Shown: in pieces, positions 1-9,046 of the stretch | Layout: each line of letters starts with the position of its first letter | Numbering within the stretch: the first letter of the stretch is position 1 | Assembly (NCBI GenBank): GCA_900618425.1 | Contig: UZAN01049285.1 | Location: 6,898 to 22,465 of the forward strand | From: Echinostoma caproni | Lineage: Eukaryota; Platyhelminthes; Trematoda; Plagiorchiida; Echinostomatidae | Length of the DNA: 15,568 bases | Direction: 5' to 3' | The notes under the pieces: generated by a model | The model's database searches: none | What the model was told of the DNA's origin: nothing | The model's input: only the letters and a program-made list of their open reading frames with translations | Made by a program: the position numbers and the translations under genes

Positions 1-3000
1 TTCCATCTTCAAATCCACTGTTACTCTATTAGGGACTCATAAGAATGAGCTTTCACGCAATATTCAGTCACCAGGTAACATGTAGTCAGCCGTCTGGGAA
101 CAGTTTCATTTTTCCCATTGTAACATTGAAGGTGAATTGGCTGACATTACAGTCATCAGAAAGTCAGACTAGCCATATCAGATTGCAATCCGGATAGTTA
201 CATCACAGTCTGATTTATGATCAGTTATGGCCAAAGTAATTAAAAGACATGGCGCTAAACGTGCTCACGCGACGCATTGGTGGCCTGCGCACACTTCATC
301 TGATCAACTGAAAACAACACAATGATCTGTGGTTTTTTTCAGGTAGAAAAACCCTCTCCTTATTCGTAGGTGGAAAGTTGAGCAAATGTATCCGTATTCT
401 TTTTGATATATCGTCGCCTCATTTTACGTGCAATCGTGTTGAATAAAATGGGAAAAGCTCCTCTCAAACAGCAATAAGAATTGATTTCTCAGTGTGTTTG
501 AGTGTGCACGCAATTATGAGACAAAGAGTATCACACTTTGATCATGAATATTCACATCAGCGAACATTTGAATACATCGGTAGGCACGCAAATAGATATT
601 TTTTGCAGGTAGGGTGAATTTGAGCATGGCACGATATATATATTCTAATAAGTAGTATGTGGATCAGCTGGAAAAATATCCGCAGAAGGACACGATCGCT
701 TCTTGCCGGTCGTCAGGCATGCGTATCTGGTAATGTTTGTAACTTTATTCATATATTTTTACCAAAGAAGTGCGTTTTTCACAAACAACAATATCTGATT
801 TACAACTTAGGGTTTGCTTGCGCAGTCGTTCCAGAACCAGTAGATAAAGCAAAACTATTATGTAATGATTTGTAGCTGAGTTGGATCCCTCTCACCTCAA
901 CAAATATGACTTGAGCAATTTTGGAGAAAATATTTGAACGACCTGATAAGGCAGGTTTGTTGCGGTTGATGGCAACTTATCCACCTAATAAGTATCAAAT
1001 AATAGTAGTGATTTCTAAATGGTTTGTTTTTGAACAGACCAGTCCGAACAAATATATTGAGTGTTGTAAATGAGGTATTTATTTCATATGTACATTTGGT
1101 ATATATATATTTTTGCAAATCACGTTCGATTAAATCAAGATGCTATGACATTCACGCTTGTGGTAGCGTTCTGTCGTGTAGTGTAGTCAATCAACCAGTC
1201 GCTCAGTGGTAGTAGCAGTGATACTGAAAGGCATCATTTAATTTCTTGCTTCCAACCTGATGCTTTGCACTCTCACAGTTCCCACCACTGTTCCCCTGTC
1301 TTCTTTACTATTATATCCGTTGCTGTTGCCTTTTGAGCCATAAAATTTTCTCGATAAGTATTCCCAAAATATTACTTCCGCTAAGGAAGTGATGATTGGT
1401 TAAATTCAGTTGCACCGGTAGCTTGTTCCTATGTACTAAGAATACACTTAAAATTTGAGAACCATTTCAATGAACGAATGCAAATTATTTTTCATTTTGT
1501 AGTCAGTGCCAATTTTTTTGTAAGGTGCACCATATCTGCGTTTTCTCCAATTATACCACGTAGATCAACGATTGTCCACCTGTTTGAAGGATAAATCAGC
1601 GAAATATTATCATTTTATTCGTTGTTTTTTTCCACGGAATCAGTCACACCGAATTTTTATAAGATTATTTTAATATTATCATTTGGCGAACAAACTTAGT
1701 ATAAATCAGAGTTCCATGTCAAATGGTTCTTCCATTCCCAGCTTGATTCCATAAGAATTACTTCCTTTTCAAGAAGGCTTTCCGTCTGAAAACTCCTTTT
1801 GGTGATTCAGGCAACAGGAGTGTTGATAACAGAAATTTTACGGCAGGAATATTTTCCTCGTTAACACCTATTTTCAACTGTACATTGAAAATCTTAGATA
1901 CTCGAATGATGCAGATGTGTCATTATCGAACCCTTATCGCGCTTACTGTCTCTAAGTTGAAAATTTTCCGTTATAGGTTATAGGTTCTGTGGGATTTCCC
2001 AGGCTCTTTTGAACATCTTTCAATGAAGGTTTCTTTTCACTTCATTCTCGTTCGTCAAACCAGTAATATCGTTTTACTACAATCTAGTTCAACTACTTGC
2101 ATTCAGTGAGTAGGTAAATTGTACTTCCTTTCGATAACGCCAACTTGATGGGCAACTGGGGTGCACATCTATCCCAAAGCACCGGCGCATATCACGTCGC
2201 ATTTATCGTCATTCATTATCAGTATCATAGTCATGCTGAGTATTTTACCTCAATCACAGCGCAATAATTATAATACACGCGCTCAAACAGAACAGTGATA
2301 ACCTCCAATAGAAAATTCTTTTAGGAGCATGTTGCCATCGCACCGAGAACAGGTCCTCATTTTCCCATTTTATGTTACCGTATCATTCACCTAGATGGGA
2401 CTGGCATATTTAATAAGTATTGAAAATTCCAGGGAACAAACGTTGTAGAAAAACATTCTATTGCACGTAAGAAAGGCAAACTTCTGTGGTACTCCGGTCA
2501 AGAATGTCCTTTTTTCGACCACAGAGTAAATGCTGACAGATATGCCAGCACTTTTTCCGTAAACATTGGACGCTAACCACTGTTTTACTTCGCATTCAGC
2601 CACTATTAGATCTATTGGTTATTATTGTTTCTCCATATCATACCCCACGAACCGCCAACGTAAATTATTCTCTTTCACGCACCACTTTTGTTTCATTGTA
2701 AACGGTTTGAGCGGTTCATGTCCATTAACCATCAGACCCATGTGTTCAATTCACCTGCCTCCGATCAAGGAGGTTGATTCACGTTTAAAATTTATTCCGA
2801 CTGAACAACTCTGCTCGAATGACACTGACACAAACGTAAATGAGTTCAGAAAACGGGCAAAAATGATTTCTGTGATGAGCGCATTCCTTGAAACTAGCAA
2901 AGTATAACTTTGATGAGCAAACTGACGGTGCATATAAAAGGAATCGCAAATGTTCGTTTATGCTCAAGTACTAAGTGACACTACCCGTCTGACAGAACAC

Positions 3001-3033
3001 TGAAAATTGGTTATCGTAGCTTCGGTGAACTGA
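1..3033. other. Unassigned AT-rich DNA, no recognisable gene
   Basis: I see no gene, RNA gene or known repeat here. Open frames are short (the longest is 113 codons at 2566-2907 on the plus strand, opening with TTG rather than ATG) and none shows a domain or motif that I recognise. There is a short AT dinucleotide run at about 1100-1110 and a small direct repeat of TTATAGG near 1972-1988. The composition fits intron or intergenic DNA of a flatworm. Short exons cannot be excluded, because trematode exons can be smaller than the open frames one can judge by eye. Confidence 0.6.
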
Positions 3034-3375
3034 GTTCCGTTTCGTCTGTTCACCGAGCTTGGCATGTTGTTTGTAAACGGCTCATCACCAGGCGAAGTGA
3101 TATCATCCGTGCTTGTGAAGTGCCAGTCTTCTGCTTGTATCCGTTCGTTAGTATATGTGTTCTTCTCCATCGACTATTTTTGTCCCTTGTTCTCATTATG
3201 TCCGACTCCATTTGCCATTAAACTGGTGCGCGGGGGTAAGGTTGGTAACGGAGATGGTTGTCCATCCGTCCTGATTGCGGTTTCAGTCCGTTCTCAGGTC
3301 ACGACGTGACCGTTTTTGTTGCGTCATTTGATCCATGAGTTGCATTGATTTGTACACGTGATCCAGTTCGATATG
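3034..3375 (-). repeat. PLE 3' end, left arm of inverted repeat
   Basis: This arm is the C-terminal coding end plus 3' UTR of the minus-strand PLE copy. It pairs with 3888-4229 as an inverted repeat of equal length (342 bp). From 3075 to 3227 the two arms are identical over 153 bp. Most differences sit in 3228-3272, where I count 12 mismatches in 45 bp. Similarity stops abruptly outside 3034. The long open frame at 3064-3309 on the plus strand runs antisense to this arm; its differences between arms change residues freely, so it is not a gene. Confidence 0.9.
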
Positions 3376-3887
3376 CCTGTTGATTGAGTTGATTTAGGAG
3401 TGCCAAGCTTCGAGAAATTCTCTAGCGTGTTTTGACCGGGTTTGGTCGATAATTTTCAATGAATCGAAGTGAAACTGATGTTCCTCTTGATCTTCGTGGA
3501 GTGAGGTCAAAGATGGTGGGTCATGTCTACTGACTGCCGATTGGCGTCTGCAGATCCTTATTGACATTTTTCTCCCAGTTTGTCCGATATAGTGTTTTAA
3601 GCAGTTCTTGCAGTTTATTTTGCAGATATCACTGCTCTTGTCATTCTCCATTGTTCTCTGAATTGGTTTTGACAGAAGTCTCCTTAGACAGGCGGTTGGT
3701 TTGTGGACGACTTGGATTTCATATTATCTGATCAGTCTTACTGTCATTTCCGAAACGTCCTTGTTTTCGACTCTCCGTCTGTTGTTTCTTTCTTCCTTTA
3801 AGTTAGAGTTTTTTTGATGACGTTGTGAATGTAGCTTTTGCGGACAAATACTCTGAGGAGATATCTTTCTTCTTTCTGCACCACTGA
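3283..3887 (-). pseudogene. PLE protein C-terminus with GIY-YIG endonuclease domain, broken
   Basis: This is the C-terminal part of a Penelope-like polyprotein. In PLEs the GIY-YIG nuclease nicks target DNA for retrotransposition. Reading on the minus strand, a linker segment with LLRVFVRKSYI (about 3870-3815) resembles the region after the reverse transcriptase. The frame then shifts at a run of seven T at 3809-3815. The new frame continues through VENKDVSEMTVRLIR, an in-frame TAA at 3724-3726, then YEIQVVHKPTACLRRLL, a cysteine cluster (CKINCKNC), the YIGQTGRK core at 3568-3597, histidine-rich positions and the conserved EFLEAW near 3400-3425. A second in-frame TAA lies at 3394-3396. Beyond it the same frame carries INSINRHIELDHVY and a basic tail to TGA at 3283-3285. 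The conserved text on both sides of each lesion shows these are disabling mutations, not real ends. The reverse transcriptase is missing, so this copy cannot move by itself. Confidence 0.88.
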
Positions 3888-3980
3888 CATGTCGAGTTGG
3901 ATCACGTGTACACACCAATGCAACTCATGGATCAAATGACTCAACAAAAACGGTCACGTCGTGACCTGAGAACGGACTGA
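3888..3980 (+). pseudogene. PLE C-terminal tail, plus-strand truncated copy
   Basis: These 31 codons, read on the plus strand, begin HVELDHVYTPMQ and end in the basic stretch KRSRRDLRTD followed by TGA at 3978-3980. They match the last 30 residues of the minus-strand copy with two substitution clusters near the start. The GIY-YIG domain and everything upstream are missing because the copy is truncated at 3888, exactly where it abuts the opposite copy. There is no start codon of its own, so it is a remnant and not a gene. Confidence 0.8.
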
Positions 3981-4229
3981 AACCGCAATCGGGATGAACG
4001 GACACCCACCTCCCCTACCAACTTCACCCCCACGTACCAGTTTAATGGCAAATGGAGTCGGACATAATGAGAACAAGGGACAAAAATAGTCGATGGAGAA
4101 GAACACATATACTAACGAACGGATACAAGCAGAAGACTGGCACTTCACAAGCACGGATGATATCACTTCGCCTGGTGATGAGCCGTTTGCAAACAACATG
4201 CCAAGCTCGGCGAACAGGCGAAATGGAAC
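3888..4229 (+). repeat. PLE 3' end, right arm of inverted repeat
   Basis: This is the plus-strand counterpart of 3034-3375, carrying the PLE C-terminal tail and 3' UTR. Similarity with the left arm ends after the GGAAC at 4225-4229; beyond it the two flanks are unrelated. The 115-codon plus-strand frame at 4052-4399 and the minus-strand frames over this arm are by-products of the repeat and are not listed as genes. Confidence 0.9.
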
Positions 4230-5468
4230 AATACATATCTCTCAAAGTAAATAAGTGCGTGCCACAAGTAATTCTCATAACCACATTCCTCTTTTATTAT
4301 TGCACTTTATGGCGGAGTAGTAAAAACTGCGGAACGTTATCAGCGTCCGGTAGACAATTCTTCCTCACCCAAAATGTTTTTCAGAAAAGACCGGCGTAAA
4401 ACGTCCTTTTTAACCGCCTGTGTAGCCCGAACTTACTGTTCTCCCTGAAGTAGTTCGATGATGCATTCGATGCTGAGCTTTTGAGATATATACTTTGAGA
4501 AACATTCTTCTAATATAAGAAATAATACTATGATTTTATTTCAACGATCATTGTTTCAGTTAATTCATTTGATCTGTTGTGACCACAGACACAAGTACTC
4601 GCTATTATATGAGAGAATTATTGGAATGGGGTATGCTTTCCAAGTACGGTTTTGCTCAAATATTGCCTAACCGATTCTAAATTCGTGTGTTTGGAGCACT
4701 GTCTCGTGCTGCTTGCATTATAAACATAGCATTCGTTTTTCGGTGGCATAATCCGGTCGCGTCAATAATTTTTAGCTTAACTCAGTATGGTCTTTGTTTC
4801 AGACATAGCTTTCATTTAACGGACGAAGGAACTCTTAATTTCTTGCTCATTTCAACCGACCAATGTTCGGAATTTTTTCACACTCGGAATCTTCAATTTT
4901 TCAGTGAACCATACAGTTGACTCACATAAAGCGGTGTTTTTTTCGTCCGGTTTCATCATTGGTTCATGTCAACCGTCTACTACTGTGGAATATAACCTCA
5001 GCCTCCAACTTTTGGGAAGTTTATATGTGCCATATGTGTATGCGGACACCATCCATCATAGGGGTCACAAAAACAACTCCATTTGTTCAGAAGTTGACTC
5101 TGCCCCTAGTCTATTGGCTGGTCCTGCAGTCAAACGACGGCTATGCTACCTGTTAGTCTTAATTGAATGCTGCCCATCAAAAAGAGAATTTTGCCTCTCA
5201 GTTTGGGTAATCTTGCCCGAATAAAGACGATCTTACTGTTGTTTCAAATTTTGGGTCACGGTGAATTTACACAATGGTGTAGGCAAAAATTCGTAATGCG
5301 CCGACCGAAACTAGCATTCCGTAGAAGAGGATAAAAATATATTTGGCTGATTATTTCCAAATTAATTTCTCATCACTATCGCATTATGCTCAGAGTGATC
5401 ACTTTTTGCTGATGGAGATGTGATAACACAAATCGAGCTGGGAATTGATTAGGTAAATGTCTCTCTTC
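4230..5468. other. Unassigned AT-rich DNA with a weak exon-like open frame
   Basis: No known repeat or gene is recognised. The plus-strand stretch 4905-5224 is open in one frame for 106 codons and follows a pyrimidine-rich run ending in TTTTTCAG at 4904, which resembles a splice acceptor. A possible GTAATC donor lies at about 5207. The translated frame contains no motif that I know. This is weak evidence and could be chance. Confidence 0.5.
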
Positions 5469-5645
5469 ATTTTTTAATTCATTTTTTATTTATTGAATGT
5501 ACAATTTATGCATATACAATTGTACAGCCAACATTTAGGAAGGGGGCTGCGGCCATACACACGTTTTCTGGGAAGACGTGGAGCGGTTCGAACTCGGAAC
5601 TCCCAGGTCAGAAGTTGGTAACCTAACCACTAGCCTACCACCGCA
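5469..5645 (-). mobile_element. tRNA-derived SINE (copy 1)
   Basis: Read on the minus strand, this element starts with a tRNA-like head. An A-box-like stretch TGGTAGGCTAGTGGTTA (rc of 5624-5640) is followed 29 nt later by a B-box-like GAGTTCGAACC (rc of 5585-5595). These are the two parts of an internal RNA polymerase III promoter. A body of about 60 nt follows, with GTGTGTATGGC and GCAGCCC, then a tail with TTGTATAT, ATTCAATAAA and an A/T-rich end. The tail holds a perfect 9-bp inverted repeat, TGTACAATT at 5498-5506 and AATTGTACA at 5518-5526, able to form a hairpin. A second copy of the same family lies at 15194-15394. It needs LINE enzymes to move. The exact ends and target-site duplication could not be fixed. 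Confidence 0.75.
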
Positions 5646-6621
5646 ATCCAAAACAAAATGGATTCAGAAACTTATGGAAATTATGGGCAAGATGTGAGAT
5701 GTACTATAAAGTACTATAAAGAAGGAGATAAACCATTTGGACCGGGCGACGATTCAAATAACCCGTTGTTATTGCCTTTTCATCACAAAATATTGTGTTA
5801 TAGGCTGAAAAGCGAGAGATGATTTAAAGTCAAATCAAGTCGTTATGAACTTTATGCATCAACGATGAGTGAAAACTTCGATTCTGACATCGTCGCAGCT
5901 GTGAATATTCTGAATAGTGTGGATGTGGAATAATTTGAATGAGAGAACTCTAAATTAGTGAAGGTAATCTCGCACAAAGTTCCCTCCTTACTTTTTGCTG
6001 GTAGATAAGGAGCCGCGATAAGTAGGAAGGGTTAGACTTTCGATGAAAAAATACGGAAATATGCACAAAAATAAAAGAAGCTGCAGTGGTGGATGTGGAC
6101 ACGGATCTACGAGTACGGAAGCGGGAATCTTTCGATGCATCAACGTGCCCGGTAATGGGGAAGTTCCTTCTCACAGTAACGTTATAATTCGCAAAGATAA
6201 GAGAAAAATTAAACTGGCCAAAAGAAAAGCCAGTGATGGACATTAACAGTTTTCATAAAAATCAAGGATAACCTTTGTGATTCAGAAAGTAGTTTGGGCT
6301 TCTGGGAAAAAAAATAGATTACGATCCTACATAATGTTCCGTGGACGATGAATGATCGTAGAAAATCACAAGTTTAAAGCACACTAAGGAGTTTCTCAGT
6401 GAAAAGACTTGCTATTGTGGGATTAGGAACCACAAAAGTTGAAAATCCGTTCCGGATATTTAGAAGTGCGTTGAATAGGAGAATAAAACGCGGACTATAT
6501 CTTTTTATTGCACTGAGTTCCCTTTGAACTTCCGAGCATCTGATGACACGAGTAGTTGTACGGCCAAGTGTGCGACCATCGGATTATTTTCACAGTTAAT
6601 CAATGTATTAGGAATCGGAAT
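5646..6621. other. Unassigned AT-rich DNA
   Basis: I see a perfect tandem pair of the 10-mer GTACTATAAA at 5701-5720 and otherwise nothing assignable. Plus-strand 6043-6246 and minus-strand 5950-6243 are both open, but they overlap on opposite strands and neither carries a recognisable domain. The plus-strand one is lysine- and glycine-rich. Faint reverse-transcriptase remnants may continue from 6621 down to about 6480 on the minus strand, but I could not align them convincingly. Confidence 0.55.
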
Positions 6622-7251
6622 TTACTGATATTTAAAATGACAGGATAAATGAGATAGGATGGTTACTCGTCGCACTCCTGAGTCGTGACGAAGAGACACC
6701 AAAGATTTCGCACGGAACTGTATGAAACGAGTTCGATCAGTCAAATAATTTGGTGTGATTTGGTAAATATCGGTTGATACACCATATTCTGAAAGGATAT
6801 TCCCAAAGAAGGTCTGGCCAAACAACCAAAAGCTGTTTTGTAGTCAAGGCACATCAAGCCTCCGGTCTTACACTTCACACCCAATGCCAAGATTATACGG
6901 TGTGTTACGAGGCCTGCTACTGTATCCAGAGTGGAGTGTGACTGCCGATGCACGAACTGGTATCGTCATTTGTCTGAGCTTCAGAACCGTTCGCGGGAAG
7001 GAAAAGTCTCTAAAATGTGTTGAACATTAAAGAATCACGAGCCTTAGGCGCTATTTCCCGGACTGGTAGTTTGTGATGGGAATCATCCGAGTGGGTCTCC
7101 AAGTATCAGGCATTCTACTATCAGATAGACAGAAATTGAATATCCTTTGATTGGAACGTGGGGGAATCAGAGCGATTTTACATACAAACAGAAAGAGTAA
7201 GTCAGGACGAATTGTATGCTTCCCTTTATTGTCTTCAGTTGTTTTGAACAT
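6622..7251 (-). pseudogene. Non-LTR retrotransposon (LINE) reverse transcriptase fragment, broken
   Basis: The minus strand encodes the N-terminal half of a LINE-type reverse transcriptase in three successive blocks whose frames shift. Block 1 (7251-7060) has IFNFCLSDSRMPDTWRPTRM, resembling the segment before the palm in which a Trp and a Pro-Ile-x-Lys motif are usual. Block 2 (about 7010-6825) has YQFVHRQSHSTLD, the counterpart of the common Q-F/Y-G-F-R..STLD motif, then CLDYKTAFG at 6825-6851, the motif A region with its catalytic Asp. Block 3 (6825-6622) has NYLTDRTRFIQFRAKS and SGVRRVTILSHL, the counterpart of the usual SGVPQGTVLSPL. Stops lie between blocks 1 and 2, and a frameshift near 6800-6850 separates blocks 2 and 3. 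The Gln-Gly pair of motif B is replaced by Arg-Val, and no YADD box follows. It is dead. The clade (CR1/Jockey-like or other) is not settled. Confidence 0.8.
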
Positions 7252-9046
7252 CGGAAGATTAAATTAGTGATGTTGAATTAGTGACGGTAAAATATATCAG
7301 AGCCTCATCATTCAATTTCTGTAAATGACGGTTGAGTTAATGCCACACGGGTTCTGCATTAGCCCTCCACATATCCCACCGACTCATGCTTCCACAATCA
7401 AGAACAGTGTACATCTTGTGCAGGTGCTTCACTTACGCCTTACTTTTCACAGAAAGATGTCTTATATATCAGGTTTGCGTCCCAGTTTGTACGCTCAATC
7501 TTTCTTACTTCGTCCTTGTTTTTATCAATGTGAGAAATATCTCTCTGTTTGCACTTTTTTCACTAATATTCTACCTGACGCTATACTTAGTGTGGTTTAT
7601 CTATTAGAATCATTTGTGAATGCGCACAATGAAGAATTTGATGAGAAATATGGGAGCGTGAAGACTTTTCAGAAGTTGTTTTCCATTGTCAGGATGGTGT
7701 ACATGGGGTCACATACGCATTACCTATTACGAATGAATGGTTAACACCTGCCAGACGGGGTGTTGCAGTCTGACACGTGTCAGCTAACCTTTTCTTTCCA
7801 ATAGTAATTCGTCACATTCGTCATAGAGGAAGTGGCTTACTGGGAGTTGCTAGATTATTAACTCCCTTAAGAAATCTCGACGACACTCCAGTTGGGAATG
7901 GACTCCTTAATAACTGAACGCACTGATGCGTACGACATCACATGGAACATAATTATGCAACAAACACTGTTATAGCACGACGTCGCGAGAGATTTTGTAC
8001 TGGCCTTTATGCGTGATACAACAGAGTACACTAGTTTTTTTCTCAACCAGCACCTTCATTTGTTGGTTGGAATCACGATAGCACAGTGAGCAAACTAACT
8101 TGACAGCCTGATTGAATTCCATGTATTATACCTACTAACTTGCTTTGAGGATTGTTGTACATTGGCTGCAATGAGCAGCTTGCCCGGAACACAAAATGGT
8201 TACCTACGTCCACAAGTGTAAGAGAGCATATTGACCGCAAGGATAGTATGATCAAAAATACCGTTCATATAAGTATCCAAGATTATGGAGCACAACGGCA
8301 AATGCACAGTTGATGTGAAGACCCCACAGACAATATGCACTTACGACGGAGAACGTAAGTGTAGAACACGTAACATTATAACTAGATGTACATCCAACTA
8401 TATTGCCTATATGCGCTAATCATTCAAACGATTTCGAAGATCGATAAACATCGAATAGCAAACGTTGTGCAATTTGAGCACTGAACCCGCTGCACATCGC
8501 TCACAGTCATGTGAACTCTCAAACTATTCAAAGCGAATTGCCATTCTGTATCTAATCAGTTTAAAGTCAAAGCTTTTAGTCACTGCAGTATAGCACAGTA
8601 GTGGAGCAGACTGTGATACATTGTTCCACTGTATGCGTGTGTGTGCGCGCCAGAAATTATAGTTGGATAGCAACTGTCTAGTGTAATGCATTATTTTATC
8701 ATGAAACTAGTACCTCGTGTCAATTCATACAATTCAGAAAACAGAAGTTGAATACAAACAGCGAAAACAATTTCTCCGCTTATTGATCGCTGAAAGTTTA
8801 GGATTGATTCTGAGATAAAGAAAGTTTCGTTCATCAAAGATTTAACCTAACCTTTACTTTTCTTAGTAAAATACGTGCGTCTGTCCGATGCTGCTGATTT
8901 GCACTCAAAACGATTTCATTGTTCGAAACGCGTTCAGATTATCCATTACAAGTGAAACACCGAATTCGAATCTTCTTGTCAAATGGTCTGATGTTAAAGG
9001 GACTGGTCGCACTTAACTCACAGTTACTTGTGAGTAGTGGTCTGGG
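7252..9046. other. Mostly unassigned DNA with one 139-codon open frame
   Basis: Apart from the open frame at 7325-7744 nothing coding is recognised. A perfect 8-bp inverted repeat, CACTTACG at 8338-8345 and CGTAAGTG at 8354-8361, could form a hairpin with an 8-nt loop. A short GT-rich run sits at about 8635-8650. No known transposable element was recognised. Confidence 0.5.
7325..7744 (+). CDS. Uncertain open frame, no recognised domain
   Basis: This is the longest ATG-started frame in the window (139 codons, ATG at 7325, stop at 7742-7744). I do not recognise the protein. It begins with a proline- and histidine-rich segment (PPHIPPTH), has a cysteine- and leucine-rich middle (residues about 60-95, FLLRPCFYQCEKYLSVCTFF) that is only weakly hydrophobic, and ends with a more polar part containing NAHNEEFDEKYGSVKTFQ. 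A second frame over 7386-7607 is also open and more hydrophobic, which suggests a compositional rather than a coding cause. No splice sites, Kozak-like context or poly(A) signal give independent support. It may be an exon or a chance frame in AT-rich DNA; I favour chance. Confidence 0.15.
   Translation: MTVELMPHGFCISPPHIPPTHASTIKNSVHLVQVLHLRLTFHRKMSYISGLRPSLYAQSFLLRPCFYQCEKYLSVCTFFTNILPDAILSVVYLLESFVNAHNEEFDEKYGSVKTFQKLFSIVRMVYMGSHTHYLLRMNG

Larger units (their letters stand above)
3034..4229. mobile_element. Penelope-like element, two truncated copies joined head to head
   Basis: Two 5'-truncated copies of one Penelope-like retroelement meet near 3887/3888, each reading outward. The minus-strand copy (3887 down to 3034) holds the end of the linker after the reverse transcriptase, a GIY-YIG endonuclease domain, a basic C-terminal tail and the 3' UTR. 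The plus-strand copy (3888-4229) holds only the last 30 codons and the same 3' UTR. The shared part is 342 bp in each copy, without gaps, with 22 mismatches by hand count (about 93.6 percent identity). PLEs are known for 5' truncation and for terminal repeats in direct or inverted orientation, so the arrangement fits the class. The reverse transcriptase domain is absent. No target-site duplication was evident outside 3034 and 4229. Confidence 0.85.

Noticed and set aside
120..165. CTGATGA on the minus strand at 154-160 as another hammerhead.
   Set aside because: No GAAA follows at a suitable distance and no stem I partner is present.
3034..3130. Hammerhead ribozyme within the PLE 3' UTR arms (GTGATGAG followed later by CGAAAC on the PLE strand).
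   Set aside because: Some PLEs are known to carry hammerheads, so I looked. The first core base is wrong (GTGATGA instead of CTGATGA), about 40 nt separate the two core parts, and no stem II of the right shape or cleavage triplet closes the fold.
4052..4399. 115-codon plus-strand frame, and the matching 81-codon antisense frames in both PLE arms.
   Set aside because: They run through the PLE 3' UTR. Differences between the two arms change residues as freely as silent sites, so there is no sign of coding selection.
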